Part shown: positions 1 to 9,368 of the stretch, one piece after another | Position numbering within the stretch: the stretch's first letter is position 1 | Layout of the letters: each line of letters opens with the position of its first letter | Source: DIGJ01 sp041821315 | Lineage (GTDB): Bacteria; Bacillota; Clostridia; Lachnospirales; Lachnospiraceae | Direction of reading: 5' to 3' | Assembly (NCBI GenBank): GCA_041821315.1 | Contig: JBGUEO010000003.1 | Location: forward strand, 1 to 64,000 | DNA length: 64,000 nt | Position numbers and translations under genes: made by a program | Notes under the pieces: generated by a model | What the model saw: the letters and a program-made list of their open reading frames with translations, nothing else | The model's database searches: none | Told to the model about the DNA's origin: nothing

Positions 1-3000
1 CACAGCAAAAAACTAAAAAGGGCTATCACGCAGCATGCGTGATTTGGTTCAATAAGGAAAAGGTAAAAGAAATTGTAACTAAAATGACACAAGGAAAAAG
101 TGAAGAGGAAAAGGCATTTTATAGCTATGTATTATTTAATGAGCCAGATAATATCTGGTATAGCAATAATGGAACTAAACTGACAACATTTTGTAACGAT
201 TGGCTGACTATTTATAATACAGTAAAAGCGATTGATCCAAATGCAAAAGTGGCTGGTCCTAACTTTGCAGGTTACAATATGAGTGCATATACAACATTTT
301 TCACTTTTTGCAAGGAAAATAATTGTCTTCCAGAAATTATAACTTGGCATGATTTGCAAAAAGATAAACTAACTTATTTTGAAACAGAATATAATCATAT
401 AAAGAATTTGATAACCAGTTGTTATCCTACTGACAAACAACCAATCTTATTTGTAAATGAAACGGTTAATTTTGAAGATGTGGGAGCACCAGGTCCCTTG
501 GTAAACTGGATTTCGATTTATGAAGAAAAAAATGTCTATGCCTCTCTTCCCTATTGGGGACTTGCCAATTCATTAAACGAATTGGCGGCAGATGCAAACA
601 AGCCAAATGGAGCTTGGTGGGTATACAAATGGTATGCCAATATGCAAGGGTATAAGGTATCTATGACTAGAAAAAATGTTTCGACACCATCCTCTTCGAA
701 CAAGGGAGATAGCTTGTATGGACTTACAAGTGTTGATGAGACAAATAAAACAATTGCTACATTATTTGGAGGTCATGAAGGAACACAGGTAATTAAACTA
801 AATAATATAACCAGCATAAATGCATTTAAAGATGCAAGCAATGCACATGTAACGATTTATCGTACCAAATATACAGGACATCAGGGATTTGCAGATGAGG
901 CACCAATTATATATGAAGGGAATCTTTCGGTATCAAATGGTAGCCTAGAAGTTGTATTAAGTGACTGCGAATTGTTGGATGCATATTATGCAATTGTAAC
1001 GCCAACAATGGATCGTTCGGTAGTTGAAATTGCTGATTATGAAGCCAATTGGTCAAAGACATATGAGGCAGAAGATGCAACACTTCTTGGGAATGCTACG
1101 GTAGCTATAAAAACTGGTGGAGGTGATTTGGCTCGTTCAAATCGTGCAGAGGTGGATAATATAAAATCAAAAACGGATGGGGTGTCCTATACGGTTGATG
1201 TTCCTAAAGATGGGGAATACAGTTTGGAAGTATATTATTCAGTAGCAGCCCCTTTTGTAAATGCATTGACCCTAAAAGAAGATGCAAGTGGCCAGAACCG
1301 TGCCATTGGAAAGCTTGTACATCATAAATTAGTAGTAGATGAAAATGAAGATGCTGCCCAGATTTTAACTTATAAATCTACCGTTAAAAAAGGGTACTAT
1401 AATTACACAACAACGCAAGTGAATTTATTGGCAGGAAAGCATACAATAACGCTGACTTATGAGGGAGAGGATCAGAACAAAATAGCTTCCACGATCCAGT
1501 TATATGCAGCACTTGATAAACTAGATTTGGTGTATCTTCCAGACAGCAAAAATACACCAACATCTACGATTCAGTTAGAAGAGCAAATCGAGAAAAATAC
1601 ATTTTGCTATGACAACGCAAGGAATGGTTATCATGGAGGTGGGTATGCATCAGGAACTGGTGATTTTTCCTTTACACTAGTTGCGAGTGAAGATGGATTA
1701 TATCAAACGAATTTGTTGGTTAATAGTGAAAGCAGTACGAACCTTACGATAAGTAAAACAAGTATGGACTATGCTTTGGATGCCAAGGCTACTACCCCAG
1801 TTGCAATGAGAGAAATTAACGTAGCAGATGTAGCAGTCGGTGGTCTACCAGAATGGGAAGATGTAAACTGTGGCGAGATTTACCTGACTGCGGGAGCAAA
1901 TACAGTAACCATACATTCTTCTTCGCAGGTTTTTCTTGATCAGATCATATTTCAAAAGGATACAAAAACGTCAAACGAGCAGACATTGACAATCGAGGCA
2001 GAGACGGCTGCACTTTATGGAAGTGTAGCAAAAGAATCAAATATCAATGCATCTGGTCAAAATGTTGTGGATGGAATTGGCGGAGGAAGTATAGATAACA
2101 AGATGATGCTATCATTTGATGCACCAAGAGCAGGAAACTATAAGTTGTCGGTATATTATAGCAACAATGAACCAGCACCTGTCATGAAGCGGCAAGATGG
2201 AAGTAATTATGTTCATCCATATAACACAGATTTAGTCGAACGCTATGCACAAATCATAGTAAATGACGAACAACCAGAAACAGTATATTTCAAAAACACA
2301 TTATCGTGGGATGTAATAAGCAATGTGGTGTTGGATGTTACATTAAAGGCAGGAGTAAATACTGTTGAGATTTATAATGACAATTCCTATAAATTCAGTG
2401 AATTGGTTGATGATTATGCACCAAAATTTGATAAGTTTGAAGTGACTCCTTCTTCTTTGTCAGGAATTACTGCACTATCTGAAAGGTTTCGACTTTATAA
2501 AGTAATCATGGCAGCAAAAATGTATGAGGAAAGTGATTATACAACAAAAAGTTATGAAGCATTTGGAAAAGCAATGAAAAGAGCAAACGCTTTATATGTA
2601 AGGGACACAGTAAGTAAAGAAGAAGTAGACGCTACTATTTTAGAAATTGAAAATGGGATTACTTTATTAATTAATCGTAATGGATTAAAAATAAAAATTG
2701 CAGATGCGAATGCGTATGAAGCTACGGAAACAGAATATACGGTAAGCTCGTATTTAGAATTGCTTACGGCAATTGGAGAAGGAGAAGTGGTCTATAAAAA
2801 GGCGGATGCAACGCAAAACGAAATTGCAGAGTGTATCACAACAATTGGAGAAAAAATAGAAGGGTTAAAGAATATATATCAATTATATGATAACAGTAAG
2901 GGTATTGTTACCTCAAGTAGTAAAAACAGTAAAACACACGCTGAGTACGCATGGGATGGAGATGTATCTACGCATCCAGATTTATTAAATGATGGGGATG

Positions 3001-4169
3001 ATGGATGGAATAGTGCAGCAGCTTGGACACAGCTTGAATTATCCAAAGAAAGCGTAATACAAAAGGTATCATTTGTAGCAAGAAGCGGCTATGTCAACCG
3101 ATTAACGAATGCAACCTTGGAAGGCTCAACGGATGGGAAGCAATGGAAAACAATCTATACGATAACGAATCCAACCGATGGATCCAATACAGTAGAAATA
3201 AGTGATACAACAAAATACACATACTTACGGTATAATGCACCAAAAGGCGCATACTTAAATATCGCAGAAATACAGATCTATACGTTAGGTATTAATGCAA
3301 GTGATATTGCGTATGCCCAGGCAGATGCAGAGGAATTGGATGCAAAAATGGAACGTATAAAAGGATTGGATTTTGTAGATAACTTTGAATTGCCAGTAAA
3401 TACGAGCAATCATTCGACTGTAACATGGACTGCCGACCAAGAAATTGTTCAAGTAGGAACTGACGGATATGCAACGATTATCTCTCCGAATATAGATACC
3501 CAGGTAACGCTTACAATGCGGGTTGTAAATGGTGAAAAGAAGGTGAAAAAAACTTATGTTGTTACGATACTGAAAACAGACGCAGGAAGTGCGGTATTCC
3601 CAACCCCAACGAATAGTCCGGTAGTGGAATCACCACAACAGCCGGAACGAGTATCCAATGTTAGTATTTCAAATTACGAGGAGTCATCGATTGGATTTAA
3701 ATGGGATAGTGTTGAAAATGCAAGTAAATATATAATTTATCGCTTTAATTATAAAACGAAAAAGTATAAAAAAATAGCGGAAACTACAAAAAAATCATAT
3801 ATTGACAAGAATCTAGCACAGGGGAAAAAATATAAGTATGCAGTCAAGGCCTATTCAATTATAGATGGGAAAAAATTATATGCTAAGAAAACGACGATCA
3901 TTGCTGCAACAAGACCAAGTACGCCCTCAATCAACGTAAATGCCGTATCGCAAACTAAAACGAAACTTAGTTGGAGTAAGGTGAAGGAAGCAACGGGTTA
4001 TGTGGTATATGTAAAGATGAATTCTGGAACGTATAAAAGAATTACTGTAATTCATAAGAAAGACAAATTATCCTATACAATAAAGGGATTAGTAGAAGGC
4101 ACTGTCTATGAATATGCAGTTCGTGCATATAAAAAAATAGGTAGTAAAAAATACTATAGCAATTTTTAA
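1..4169 (+). CDS. Large multidomain secreted glycoside hydrolase, GH39-like (5' end missing)
   Basis: The reading frame is open to the left edge (first in-frame codon at base 3), so the true start and any signal peptide lie outside the window. The visible part begins inside a clan GH-A TIM barrel. A NEP motif has the likely acid/base Glu at base 141, and a VNETVN motif has the likely nucleophile Glu at base 459. Counting residues from base 39, there follow CBM6/35-like beta modules (YEAEDA near 343, IEAETA near 652), a helical FIVAR-like linker (about 820-890), a discoidin/CBM32-like domain (about 965-1075), an atrophied Ig-like segment, and two C-terminal fibronectin type III repeats. This is the build of a cell-surface plant-polysaccharide enzyme such as a xylosidase. 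Family GH39 is inferred from the motifs and substrate is unknown. No sortase motif or dockerin ends the protein. Confidence 0.75.
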   Translation, partial: QQKTKKGYHAACVIWFNKEKVKEIVTKMTQGKSEEEKAFYSYVLFNEPDNIWYSNNGTKLTTFCNDWLTIYNTVKAIDPNAKVAGPNFAGYNMSAYTTFFTFCKENNCLPEIITWHDLQKDKLTYFETEYNHIKNLITSCYPTDKQPILFVNETVNFEDVGAPGPLVNWISIYEEKNVYASLPYWGLANSLNELAADANKPNGAWWVYKWYANMQGYKVSMTRKNVSTPSSSNKGDSLYGLTSVDETNKTIATLFGGHEGTQVIKLNNITSINAFKDASNAHVTIYRTKYTGHQGFADEAPIIYEGNLSVSNGSLEVVLSDCELLDAYYAIVTPTMDRSVVEIADYEANWSKTYEAEDATLLGNATVAIKTGGGDLARSNRAEVDNIKSKTDGVSYTVDVPKDGEYSLEVYYSVAAPFVNALTLKEDASGQNRAIGKLVHHKLVVDENEDAAQILTYKSTVKKGYYNYTTTQVNLLAGKHTITLTYEGEDQNKIASTIQLYAALDKLDLVYLPDSKNTPTSTIQLEEQIEKNTFCYDNARNGYHGGGYASGTGDFSFTLVASEDGLYQTNLLVNSESSTNLTISKTSMDYALDAKATTPVAMREINVADVAVGGLPEWEDVNCGEIYLTAGANTVTIHSSSQVFLDQIIFQKDTKTSNEQTLTIEAETAALYGSVAKESNINASGQNVVDGIGGGSIDNKMMLSFDAPRAGNYKLSVYYSNNEPAPVMKRQDGSNYVHPYNTDLVERYAQIIVNDEQPETVYFKNTLSWDVISNVVLDVTLKAGVNTVEIYNDNSYKFSELVDDYAPKFDKFEVTPSSLSGITALSERFRLYKVIMAAKMYEESDYTTKSYEAFGKAMKRANALYVRDTVSKEEVDATILEIENGITLLINRNGLKIKIADANAYEATETEYTVSSYLELLTAIGEGEVVYKKADATQNEIAECITTIGEKIEGLKNIYQLYDNSKGIVTSSSKNSKTHAEYAWDGDVSTHPDLLNDGDDGWNSAAAWTQLELSKESVIQKVSFVARSGYVNRLTNATLEGSTDGKQWKTIYTITNPTDGSNTVEISDTTKYTYLRYNAPKGAYLNIAEIQIYTLGINASDIAYAQADAEELDAKMERIKGLDFVDNFELPVNTSNHSTVTWTADQEIVQVGTDGYATIISPNIDTQVTLTMRVVNGEKKVKKTYVVTILKTDAGSAVFPTPTNSPVVESPQQPERVSNVSISNYEESSIGFKWDSVENASKYIIYRFNYKTKKYKKIAETTKKSYIDKNLAQGKKYKYAVKAYSIIDGKKLYAKKTTIIAATRPSTPSINVNAVSQTKTKLSWSKVKEATGYVVYVKMNSGTYKRITVIHKKDKLSYTIKGLVEGTVYEYAVRAYKKIGSKKYYSNF

Positions 4170-4190
4170 AATCGAATAAGAGAAGGCAAG

Positions 4191-4248
4191 AATAAGGATG
4201 CGGAATATGTGGTGACAAATCATGTAATCAAGCATCCTTATTTTAAAT
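4191..4248 (+). terminator. Probable terminator after the glycoside hydrolase
   Basis: An 11-bp perfect inverted repeat (4191-4201 with 4232-4242) is followed by a short T-rich stretch. The 30-nt loop is unusually long, so termination efficiency is uncertain. Confidence 0.5.
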
Positions 4249-4423
4249 TTGTTCTCTTGGCACAAAACAACCTTGATTCCAAAAATTGAGCGAATACAAG
4301 CAACAATAGAATAATTACAAACTTTTCATTATTACTTGAAATGATGGAGTTGATTGAAAATATCTATGAAAGATACAAAAACAGGACAATTAGTTATCTA
4401 TTCTTTTTTTAACTATCGTATGA

Positions 4424-4429
4424 TATAAT
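4424..4429 (+). promoter_or_regulatory. Extended -10 promoter of the GGDEF gene
   Basis: TGATATAAT is a full TATAAT with the TG extension, 38 bases before the GGDEF start codon. The matching -35 position (4401-4406, TTCTTT) is poor, which an extended -10 can offset. Confidence 0.55.
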
Positions 4430-4466
4430 ATAAAAAAGCCTAAGGCTATACAGAAAGAGTTAATCA

Positions 4467-5555
4467 ATGATGAAAAAAGAAAGATTTAGTAGACACAAAA
4501 GAGCTGATTTTTTGAAGAATGCTTTTTTAAATAATCAGGAAGAAATTGCTCGAATTAATCAAGAAACTTTGTCTGTCGTAGGATTTGCTGGTGTCATCCT
4601 TACGGGCACTCTTTGGATTTTGTCGTTTTTTTTGCCGGTGCTTGCTAGCTTGCAAAAGCTATATTTTGTGATTTCTTTAGTCCTAATAATTGCTTTGATT
4701 ATCAATCGAGTGTATATAAAAAAGAGAAAGAAAAATTCCCTTCTGCTTTTATATATTGCACTTATGAGCAACTATATGTTTGCAATTCTTATAGGAACAA
4801 TTGGAGCAAATGGGCAGAGTGCAACAGCAATATGTGTTTTTATTACGGTGCTGCCCATATTTATTATTGATAAGCCAATTCGAATCAATGCAATAAGTAC
4901 CATTTTTTATGTAGTGTTTTCAATATTTGCACTTTCCTTTAAAGATTTAGATGTTGCAGTAAATGATATGATAAATGCTGCTATTTTTTTGTTAGCGGGT
5001 TATTTTGTATGTTACCACAGTGTAAACACTAAAATTGAAAATATTATCGGGAAAAAAGAACTGAAAGACCAAAGAGATATCGATTTTTTAACAAAATTAT
5101 ACAACCGTGGAGCAGCACAGAAGAAAATTGATGAGTGCATGAAAATAGACAAGGCATTGTCTGCGTTGATACTTCTAGACATTGATAATTTCAAAGGAGT
5201 CAATGATACATATGGTCATAATAAAGGGGATGATATTCTTATTGAGACGGCTGAACTGTTGCGGTATGTTTTTGAGACAAAGGACATCATCAGTCGTATT
5301 GGTGGAGATGAGTTTATTGTATTTGTGCCAGAAATCAAAAGCCTTTCATATTTATATAAAAAAGTGGAAACAGTCATTGCAGAAATGAAACAGGATATTC
5401 ATGTGGGCGATGAACATTGTCATATTTCGGTTAGCATAGGAATTGCCGTTGCACCAGAAGCAGGAGATGACTTTGAAAAAATATACAAGAGTGCAGACTT
5501 AGCAATGTACAATGCAAAAAAAATTGGAAAGTGTACGTATACCGTGTACAATTAA
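4467..5555 (+). CDS. Membrane-bound diguanylate cyclase (GGDEF)
   Basis: This 362-residue protein would make the second messenger c-di-GMP from two GTP. The first half is hydrophobic, with about six membrane segments (residues 30-190) resembling a small integral sensor module. A short linker leads to a GGDEF domain with an intact GGDEF signature at 279-283 and the upstream metal/nucleotide motif LDIDNFKGVNDTYGH, so catalysis looks possible. The inhibitory I-site RxxD is not conserved: the Arg position is Glu (ETKD), so product inhibition is probably lost. It is monocistronic between a terminator and the AzlC gene. The sensed signal is unknown. Two ATG codons are adjacent, and the first was taken. 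Confidence 0.85.
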   Translation: MMKKERFSRHKRADFLKNAFLNNQEEIARINQETLSVVGFAGVILTGTLWILSFFLPVLASLQKLYFVISLVLIIALIINRVYIKKRKKNSLLLLYIALMSNYMFAILIGTIGANGQSATAICVFITVLPIFIIDKPIRINAISTIFYVVFSIFALSFKDLDVAVNDMINAAIFLLAGYFVCYHSVNTKIENIIGKKELKDQRDIDFLTKLYNRGAAQKKIDECMKIDKALSALILLDIDNFKGVNDTYGHNKGDDILIETAELLRYVFETKDIISRIGGDEFIVFVPEIKSLSYLYKKVETVIAEMKQDIHVGDEHCHISVSIGIAVAPEAGDDFEKIYKSADLAMYNAKKIGKCTYTVYN

Positions 5556-5784
5556 GTTTCTATCTTAAGAGAAGATGGGACGATAAAAATGAAGTTTAAA
5601 AACTGCCTTCGAAATCATCAAAGTATTCAAAAGGAAAGTGAAATTGGGATGTATGTAGGAGGCTTTATGTAATGCAAAACGTCTGGCACTTAGAAATGAA
5701 TATCCGCTTTGACTAAATTAAGTAATCGCAAGCTTTTGTTTTGAGAATGGGGAAAACTGACGTAAGATAAAGGAGGCAGAAGGA

Positions 5785-6504
5785 ATGAAGAGGATTAATC
5801 GGGAGGATTTTGTGAAGGCGTTCAAGGTAGCCTTCCCAAATACAATACCGGTTTTAACTGGTTTTTTAGCACTTGGAATGGCATATGGAGTACTTATGAA
5901 TACCAAAGGATATGGAGTACTTTGGGCAGTTCTTATGAGTGCGATTGCATTTTGTGGAAGTATGCAGTTTGTGGCGATTACATTACTCACTATGGTATTT
6001 GATCCAATACAAGCTTTTTTACTCAGCTTGATGGTAAATGCAAGGCATTTGTTTTATGGCATATCGATGCTTGAAAAATATAAGGGACTTGGAAAAGTAA
6101 AGCCATTTTTAATTTATGTATTATGTGATGAAACATTTTCTATTTCTTCGAGTGTGGAGCCACCCGAAGGTATTTCGCGCAAATATTTTTATCTATCTAT
6201 TTCCATGTTAGATTATAGTTATTGGATAACGGGGACATTAATCGGAGGATTGCTCGGAAATTTTGTAACTTTTGATACAACAGGACTTGATTTTGTTTTA
6301 ACAGCACTTTTTGTTGTCCTTTTTTTGGAACAGTGGAAAGAAAGTCAAAATAGAATTTCAGGTCTTATTGGCATCGGAAGTACAATTCTTGCATTACTTT
6401 TATTTGGACAAGATAATTTGGTGATTCCTGCCATGATAATTATATTGGTTATTTTAATGATTGGGAGGAATAAATTATGCGACTTACCCCGCTGCAGACA
6501 GTAA
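5785..6504 (+). CDS. azlC: AzlC family branched-chain amino acid exporter, large subunit
   Basis: A 239-residue, very hydrophobic protein with several membrane spans and the family features PNTIPVLTGFLALGMAYG and FCGSMQFVAITLL near the N-terminus. AzlC proteins work with small AzlD partners to export branched-chain amino acids or analogues. The AzlD gene overlaps its 3' end by 28 bases, which supports coupled translation of a two-subunit transporter. A strong AAAGGAGG site lies before the ATG. Substrate specificity is not visible in the sequence. Confidence 0.88.
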   Translation: MKRINREDFVKAFKVAFPNTIPVLTGFLALGMAYGVLMNTKGYGVLWAVLMSAIAFCGSMQFVAITLLTMVFDPIQAFLLSLMVNARHLFYGISMLEKYKGLGKVKPFLIYVLCDETFSISSSVEPPEGISRKYFYLSISMLDYSYWITGTLIGGLLGNFVTFDTTGLDFVLTALFVVLFLEQWKESQNRISGLIGIGSTILALLLFGQDNLVIPAMIIILVILMIGRNKLCDLPRCRQ

Positions 6505-6809
6505 TTACAATTTTAGCTATTGCACTAGGCACCATGATTACTCGGTTTACTCCATTTTTACTATTTCCAGAGCACAAGGAACCCTCAAACGTGATTGCAT
6601 ACTTGGGGAAGGTATTACCGCCTGCTATGATGGGACTTTTGGTTGTTTACTGCTTAAAAGGAGTATCCTTTCGCAATGCACCACATGGGATTTTTGAAGT
6701 ACTATCCATTGGATTTATTATTATTTTGCATAAGTGGAAAAACAATGTACTCTTAAGTATTGGAGGAGGCACCATTCTTTATATGCTTCTTGTTCAAATG
6801 ATAATGTAA
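6477..6809 (+). CDS. azlD: AzlD family small subunit of branched-chain amino acid exporter
   Basis: A 110-residue membrane protein with three to four hydrophobic segments and the AzlD-typical opening (TMITRFTPFLLFP). The start lies inside the end of azlC with a GGGAGG site 8 bases upstream, typical of the azlCD pair. Length and context both match the family. Confidence 0.88.
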   Translation: MRLTPLQTVITILAIALGTMITRFTPFLLFPEHKEPSNVIAYLGKVLPPAMMGLLVVYCLKGVSFRNAPHGIFEVLSIGFIIILHKWKNNVLLSIGGGTILYMLLVQMIM

Positions 6810-7125
6810 TGATTTGTGTAACTGGAGATGCTATGTGAGGATTGCCAAAATATTATTTTTGTTATTATATCAGGAATTAATTTTTGTAAAAAAGGCTGCT
6901 TTAAAACAAAGAGGATGAAAGTTATAAAAGAAAAATTACAATATAAATTTATTAAATCTAAATATAATTATTCGTATACGGATAGGAATGTCTGATATCC
7001 TATCAATGGAGTTACATTTATCTTGACGAATCCAATAGAATGATAAATAATGGAAATATCAAATAGATTATATTGTAAAGCCAGAGGAACGTGTGGCATG
7101 GAACGAGCATGAGAGGAGCAACAAG
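6810..7125 (+). other. Intergenic stretch without a recognised gene
   Basis: This AT-rich 316-bp gap between azlD and the flavodoxin gene holds no convincing reading frame. A TTGACG at 7023-7028 could be a -35 element for the flavodoxin gene, but no -10 box stands at a proper distance. No terminator hairpin was found after azlD. Confidence 0.4.
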
Positions 7126-7602
7126 ATGAAAGCATTGGTTGTTTATTATTCATTAGAAGGTAATACAAAATATGTGGTAGATCAAATTAGAGATTATTTA
7201 AAAGCAGATACACTTTGTTTAGAGCCAGTAAAGGAGTATCCGAAAGGATCGGTAAGCAAATTTGTTTGGGGAGGTAAAAGTGTAGTATTTGGTGAAACAC
7301 CGAAACTTAAGCCTTATAAATTTAGTGAAGATAGGTATGATATGATTATCATTGGTACACCTGTTTGGGCAGGAAGTTTTGTGCCTCCAATCAAGACATT
7401 TTTAAAGGAAAATAAATTATCGGATAAGAAGATCGCTTTTTTTGCTTGCAGTACAAGTGGGAATGTGACGAAATGCTTTGAAAAATTGAAACAACAGGTA
7501 GGAGTAGAAAATGTAGTGGCAAAACTTTCTTTAATTGATCCTAAAGTAAAAAAGTCTGAGGAAAACGTGAAAAAAATAAAAGCGTTTTGTGATAAATTAT
7601 GA
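7126..7602 (+). CDS. Flavodoxin family protein
   Basis: A 158-residue protein starting MKALVVYYSLEGNTK, the FMN phosphate-binding loop of long- and short-chain flavodoxins. The central segment IIGTPVWAGSFVPPIKTFL is the typical flavin-ring loop. It probably binds FMN and carries electrons in the cytosol. An in-frame GTG 33 bases earlier is possible, but the ATG at 7126 has a GAGGAG site at the right distance and matches the family N-terminus. The redox partner is unknown. Confidence 0.85.
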   Translation: MKALVVYYSLEGNTKYVVDQIRDYLKADTLCLEPVKEYPKGSVSKFVWGGKSVVFGETPKLKPYKFSEDRYDMIIIGTPVWAGSFVPPIKTFLKENKLSDKKIAFFACSTSGNVTKCFEKLKQQVGVENVVAKLSLIDPKVKKSEENVKKIKAFCDKL

Positions 7603-7660
7603 AATTGTTACGTTCTTTGATTGTAGTTAAAACGATGGCATGAAAGGAATGGTTGTGAAA

Positions 7661-8092
7661 ATGAATGTTTTAATTAGTGCATGCTTGCTTGGCGTTAACT
7701 GTCGATATAGTGGAGATGGAAAGCAAATAAAAGAAGCAGATGAACTAAAAGTGAAATACAATCTTATCCCAATTTGTCCTGAAATTTTTGGAGGAATGGC
7801 GACACCGAGAGAGCCTTCTGAAAAGAGAAACGGAGGCGTTTTTTCTAAGATGGGAGAAGATGTGACAGATTATTTTGCGAGGGGAGCACAGGAAGTGCTG
7901 CGACTTGCAAACTTCTTTGAATGTAAGTATGCCATTTTAAAAGAACGAAGTCCATCTTGTGGATATGGTGAAATTTATGACGGTACATTTTCAAACGTGA
8001 TTATAGAGGGAAATGGAGTGCTAGCAGAATTATTAGAGCAGAATGGAATTATCATTTTGGGCGAATCTCAAATCAAACAGCTTTTGATTTGA
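7661..8092 (+). CDS. DUF523 (YbbK/TudS-like) protein
   Basis: A 143-residue protein of the DUF523 family, opening NVLISACLLGVNCRYSG. Three cysteines sit at family positions (SACLLG, CPEIFGG, SPSCGYG). In characterised TudS members these ligate a [4Fe-4S] cluster used to desulfurate thiouracil. Whether this copy does the same is inference. An upstream in-frame ATG at 7640 would add seven residues with no family counterpart, so the ATG at 7661 was preferred. A terminator overlaps its 3' end. Confidence 0.8.
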   Translation: MNVLISACLLGVNCRYSGDGKQIKEADELKVKYNLIPICPEIFGGMATPREPSEKRNGGVFSKMGEDVTDYFARGAQEVLRLANFFECKYAILKERSPSCGYGEIYDGTFSNVIIEGNGVLAELLEQNGIIILGESQIKQLLI

Positions 8093-8098
8093 TTTTTT
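8070..8098 (+). terminator. Terminator overlapping the end of the DUF523 gene
   Basis: An 8-bp stem (8070-8077 with 8083-8090) and a six-T run at 8093-8098 form an intrinsic terminator. The hairpin lies inside the last codons of the gene, and the T run begins straight after the stop codon. Confidence 0.65.
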
Positions 8099-8177
8099 AG
8101 AGGATTAAGCGAAAGACTAATGCATAAACGAAGACGAGCATAGAAATAACAAAAATAAAAAGATTTGTACAGAATAC

Positions 8178-8206
8178 TTGACAAAAGATATAGGAGAGTA
8201 TATTAT
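8178..8206 (+). promoter_or_regulatory. Sigma-A promoter of the starch operon
   Basis: TTGACA (8178-8183) and TATTAT (8201-8206) are separated by exactly 17 bases. The expected start of transcription falls on the first LacI operator. Confidence 0.85.
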
Positions 8207-8213
8207 AAAAATA

Positions 8214-8227
8214 TGCAAACGGTTGCA
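8214..8227 (+). promoter_or_regulatory. LacI-family operator 1
   Basis: The near-palindrome TGCAAACGGTTGCA lies 8 bases after the -10 box, so bound repressor would block initiation. The same 14 bases recur at 8280-8293. It also loosely fits a CcpA cre site, so catabolite control is possible. Confidence 0.8.
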
Positions 8228-8279
8228 CGAAACAAAAATATATTTTAAGGTATAAAAATATATTTTTTTTACCATTTTA

Positions 8280-8293
8280 TGCAAACGGTTGCA
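8280..8293 (+). promoter_or_regulatory. LacI-family operator 2
   Basis: An exact second copy of TGCAAACGGTTGCA, 66 bp from the first centre to centre and 20 bases before the repressor gene. The AT-rich spacer and the paired sites suit a repression loop or roadblock. Confidence 0.75.
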
Positions 8294-8313
8294 TTGGAAA
8301 GGCGGAAGCGAAT

Positions 8314-9336
8314 ATGGCAGTAACAATTAAAGATATTGCAAAGCACGTAGGCGTTGCACCATCTACGGTATCACGTGTAATCAATGGAAATGCAGCAATT
8401 TCTAAAGAGACAAAAGATAAAATTATAAAAGTAATGAAGGATATGGACTATCATCCCAACAGTCTTGCGAGAAATTTTGCAAATGGAAGTACTTATGCAA
8501 TTGGTTTGGTGATTGATGCTAGTGATGATAATACCTTTTCCAACGCATTTTTTAACCGAAGTGTATATGCGATAGAAACAGTTATTCAACAAAATGGATA
8601 TAATTTATTAATTACAAATGATCGAGAAGATGAGAAACGACCATCCGTAGAGAAGTTGGTATTTGAAAAAAAAGTAGATGGAATTATACTACCAAGTTCC
8701 AGTGCAACCCCTAAACTCATTGGAGTATTAAAGAAAAATAATTTCCCATTTATCGTACTTGGAGAGCCAGAAATTGAGAAAGATGAGACTAGTTGGGTGG
8801 ATGTAAATAATGCACTGGGTAGTGAAACAGCAGTAAAACATTTGTTGCAAAATGGATATAAAAGAATTGTTTTTATATTAGAAAACCGAACAACGGTATT
8901 TGCAAAAAATCGTGTGGAGGGATATGAAAGAGCACTATCAGAGGTAGAAGGCGAAGCGAGACTGGATGATATTAAGGATTGTGATGGAAAGGCTGAAAAT
9001 GCATTTGAAATCACAAAAAAACTATTTGAGCAGGCAGAGACACCAGATGCAATATTATGTTCGAACAATGTAATTGCATATCAGGTATTGCGTGCACTTA
9101 GAGCGTGTTCAAAATCTATTCCGGATGAAGTTGGTGTTATGACCTTTGATAACTATCCATTTTCAGAATTTATGGATCCTCCACTATCGGTAGTAGACGT
9201 AGATACCTTTCGCTTGGGTGAACAAGCAGCAAGTAATTTGATTAAAAAGATTCAAAATGCAGATTATGAAAATCAGCAAACAGTGATTGCTACCAAGTTA
9301 ATCATTCGAGAATCAACCAAAGGAAAAAGAAAATAA
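8314..9336 (+). CDS. LacI family repressor of the starch operon
   Basis: A 340-residue repressor. Residues 3-50 form the LacI helix-turn-helix and hinge (TIKDIAKHVGVAPSTVSRVING), and the rest is a periplasmic-binding-protein-like effector domain. It is the first gene of the operon and sits directly behind twin operators, so it should repress itself and the downstream dextrin genes. The inducer is probably a maltodextrin, by context only. An ATG with a purine-rich GGCGGAAG site was taken as start. Confidence 0.9.
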   Translation: MAVTIKDIAKHVGVAPSTVSRVINGNAAISKETKDKIIKVMKDMDYHPNSLARNFANGSTYAIGLVIDASDDNTFSNAFFNRSVYAIETVIQQNGYNLLITNDREDEKRPSVEKLVFEKKVDGIILPSSSATPKLIGVLKKNNFPFIVLGEPEIEKDETSWVDVNNALGSETAVKHLLQNGYKRIVFILENRTTVFAKNRVEGYERALSEVEGEARLDDIKDCDGKAENAFEITKKLFEQAETPDAILCSNNVIAYQVLRALRACSKSIPDEVGVMTFDNYPFSEFMDPPLSVVDVDTFRLGEQAASNLIKKIQNADYENQQTVIATKLIIRESTKGKRK

Positions 9337-9368
9337 AAGTTTGCGAAGGCGAACAGAGGGGGGAAGAT

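Noticed and set aside
5589..5672. Possible 27-residue reading frame (MKFKNCLRNHQSIQKESEIG and on)
   Set aside because: No proper ribosome site and no recognised family; it is too short to support as a gene.
6916..6996. 26-residue Lys/Tyr-rich reading frame between azlD and the flavodoxin gene
   Set aside because: Composition just reflects the AT-rich gap and no ribosome site is present.
8586..9068. 160-residue minus-strand reading frame opposite the LacI gene
   Set aside because: It is an antisense shadow of a clear LacI coding sequence with no start signal and Ser/Phe-rich composition.
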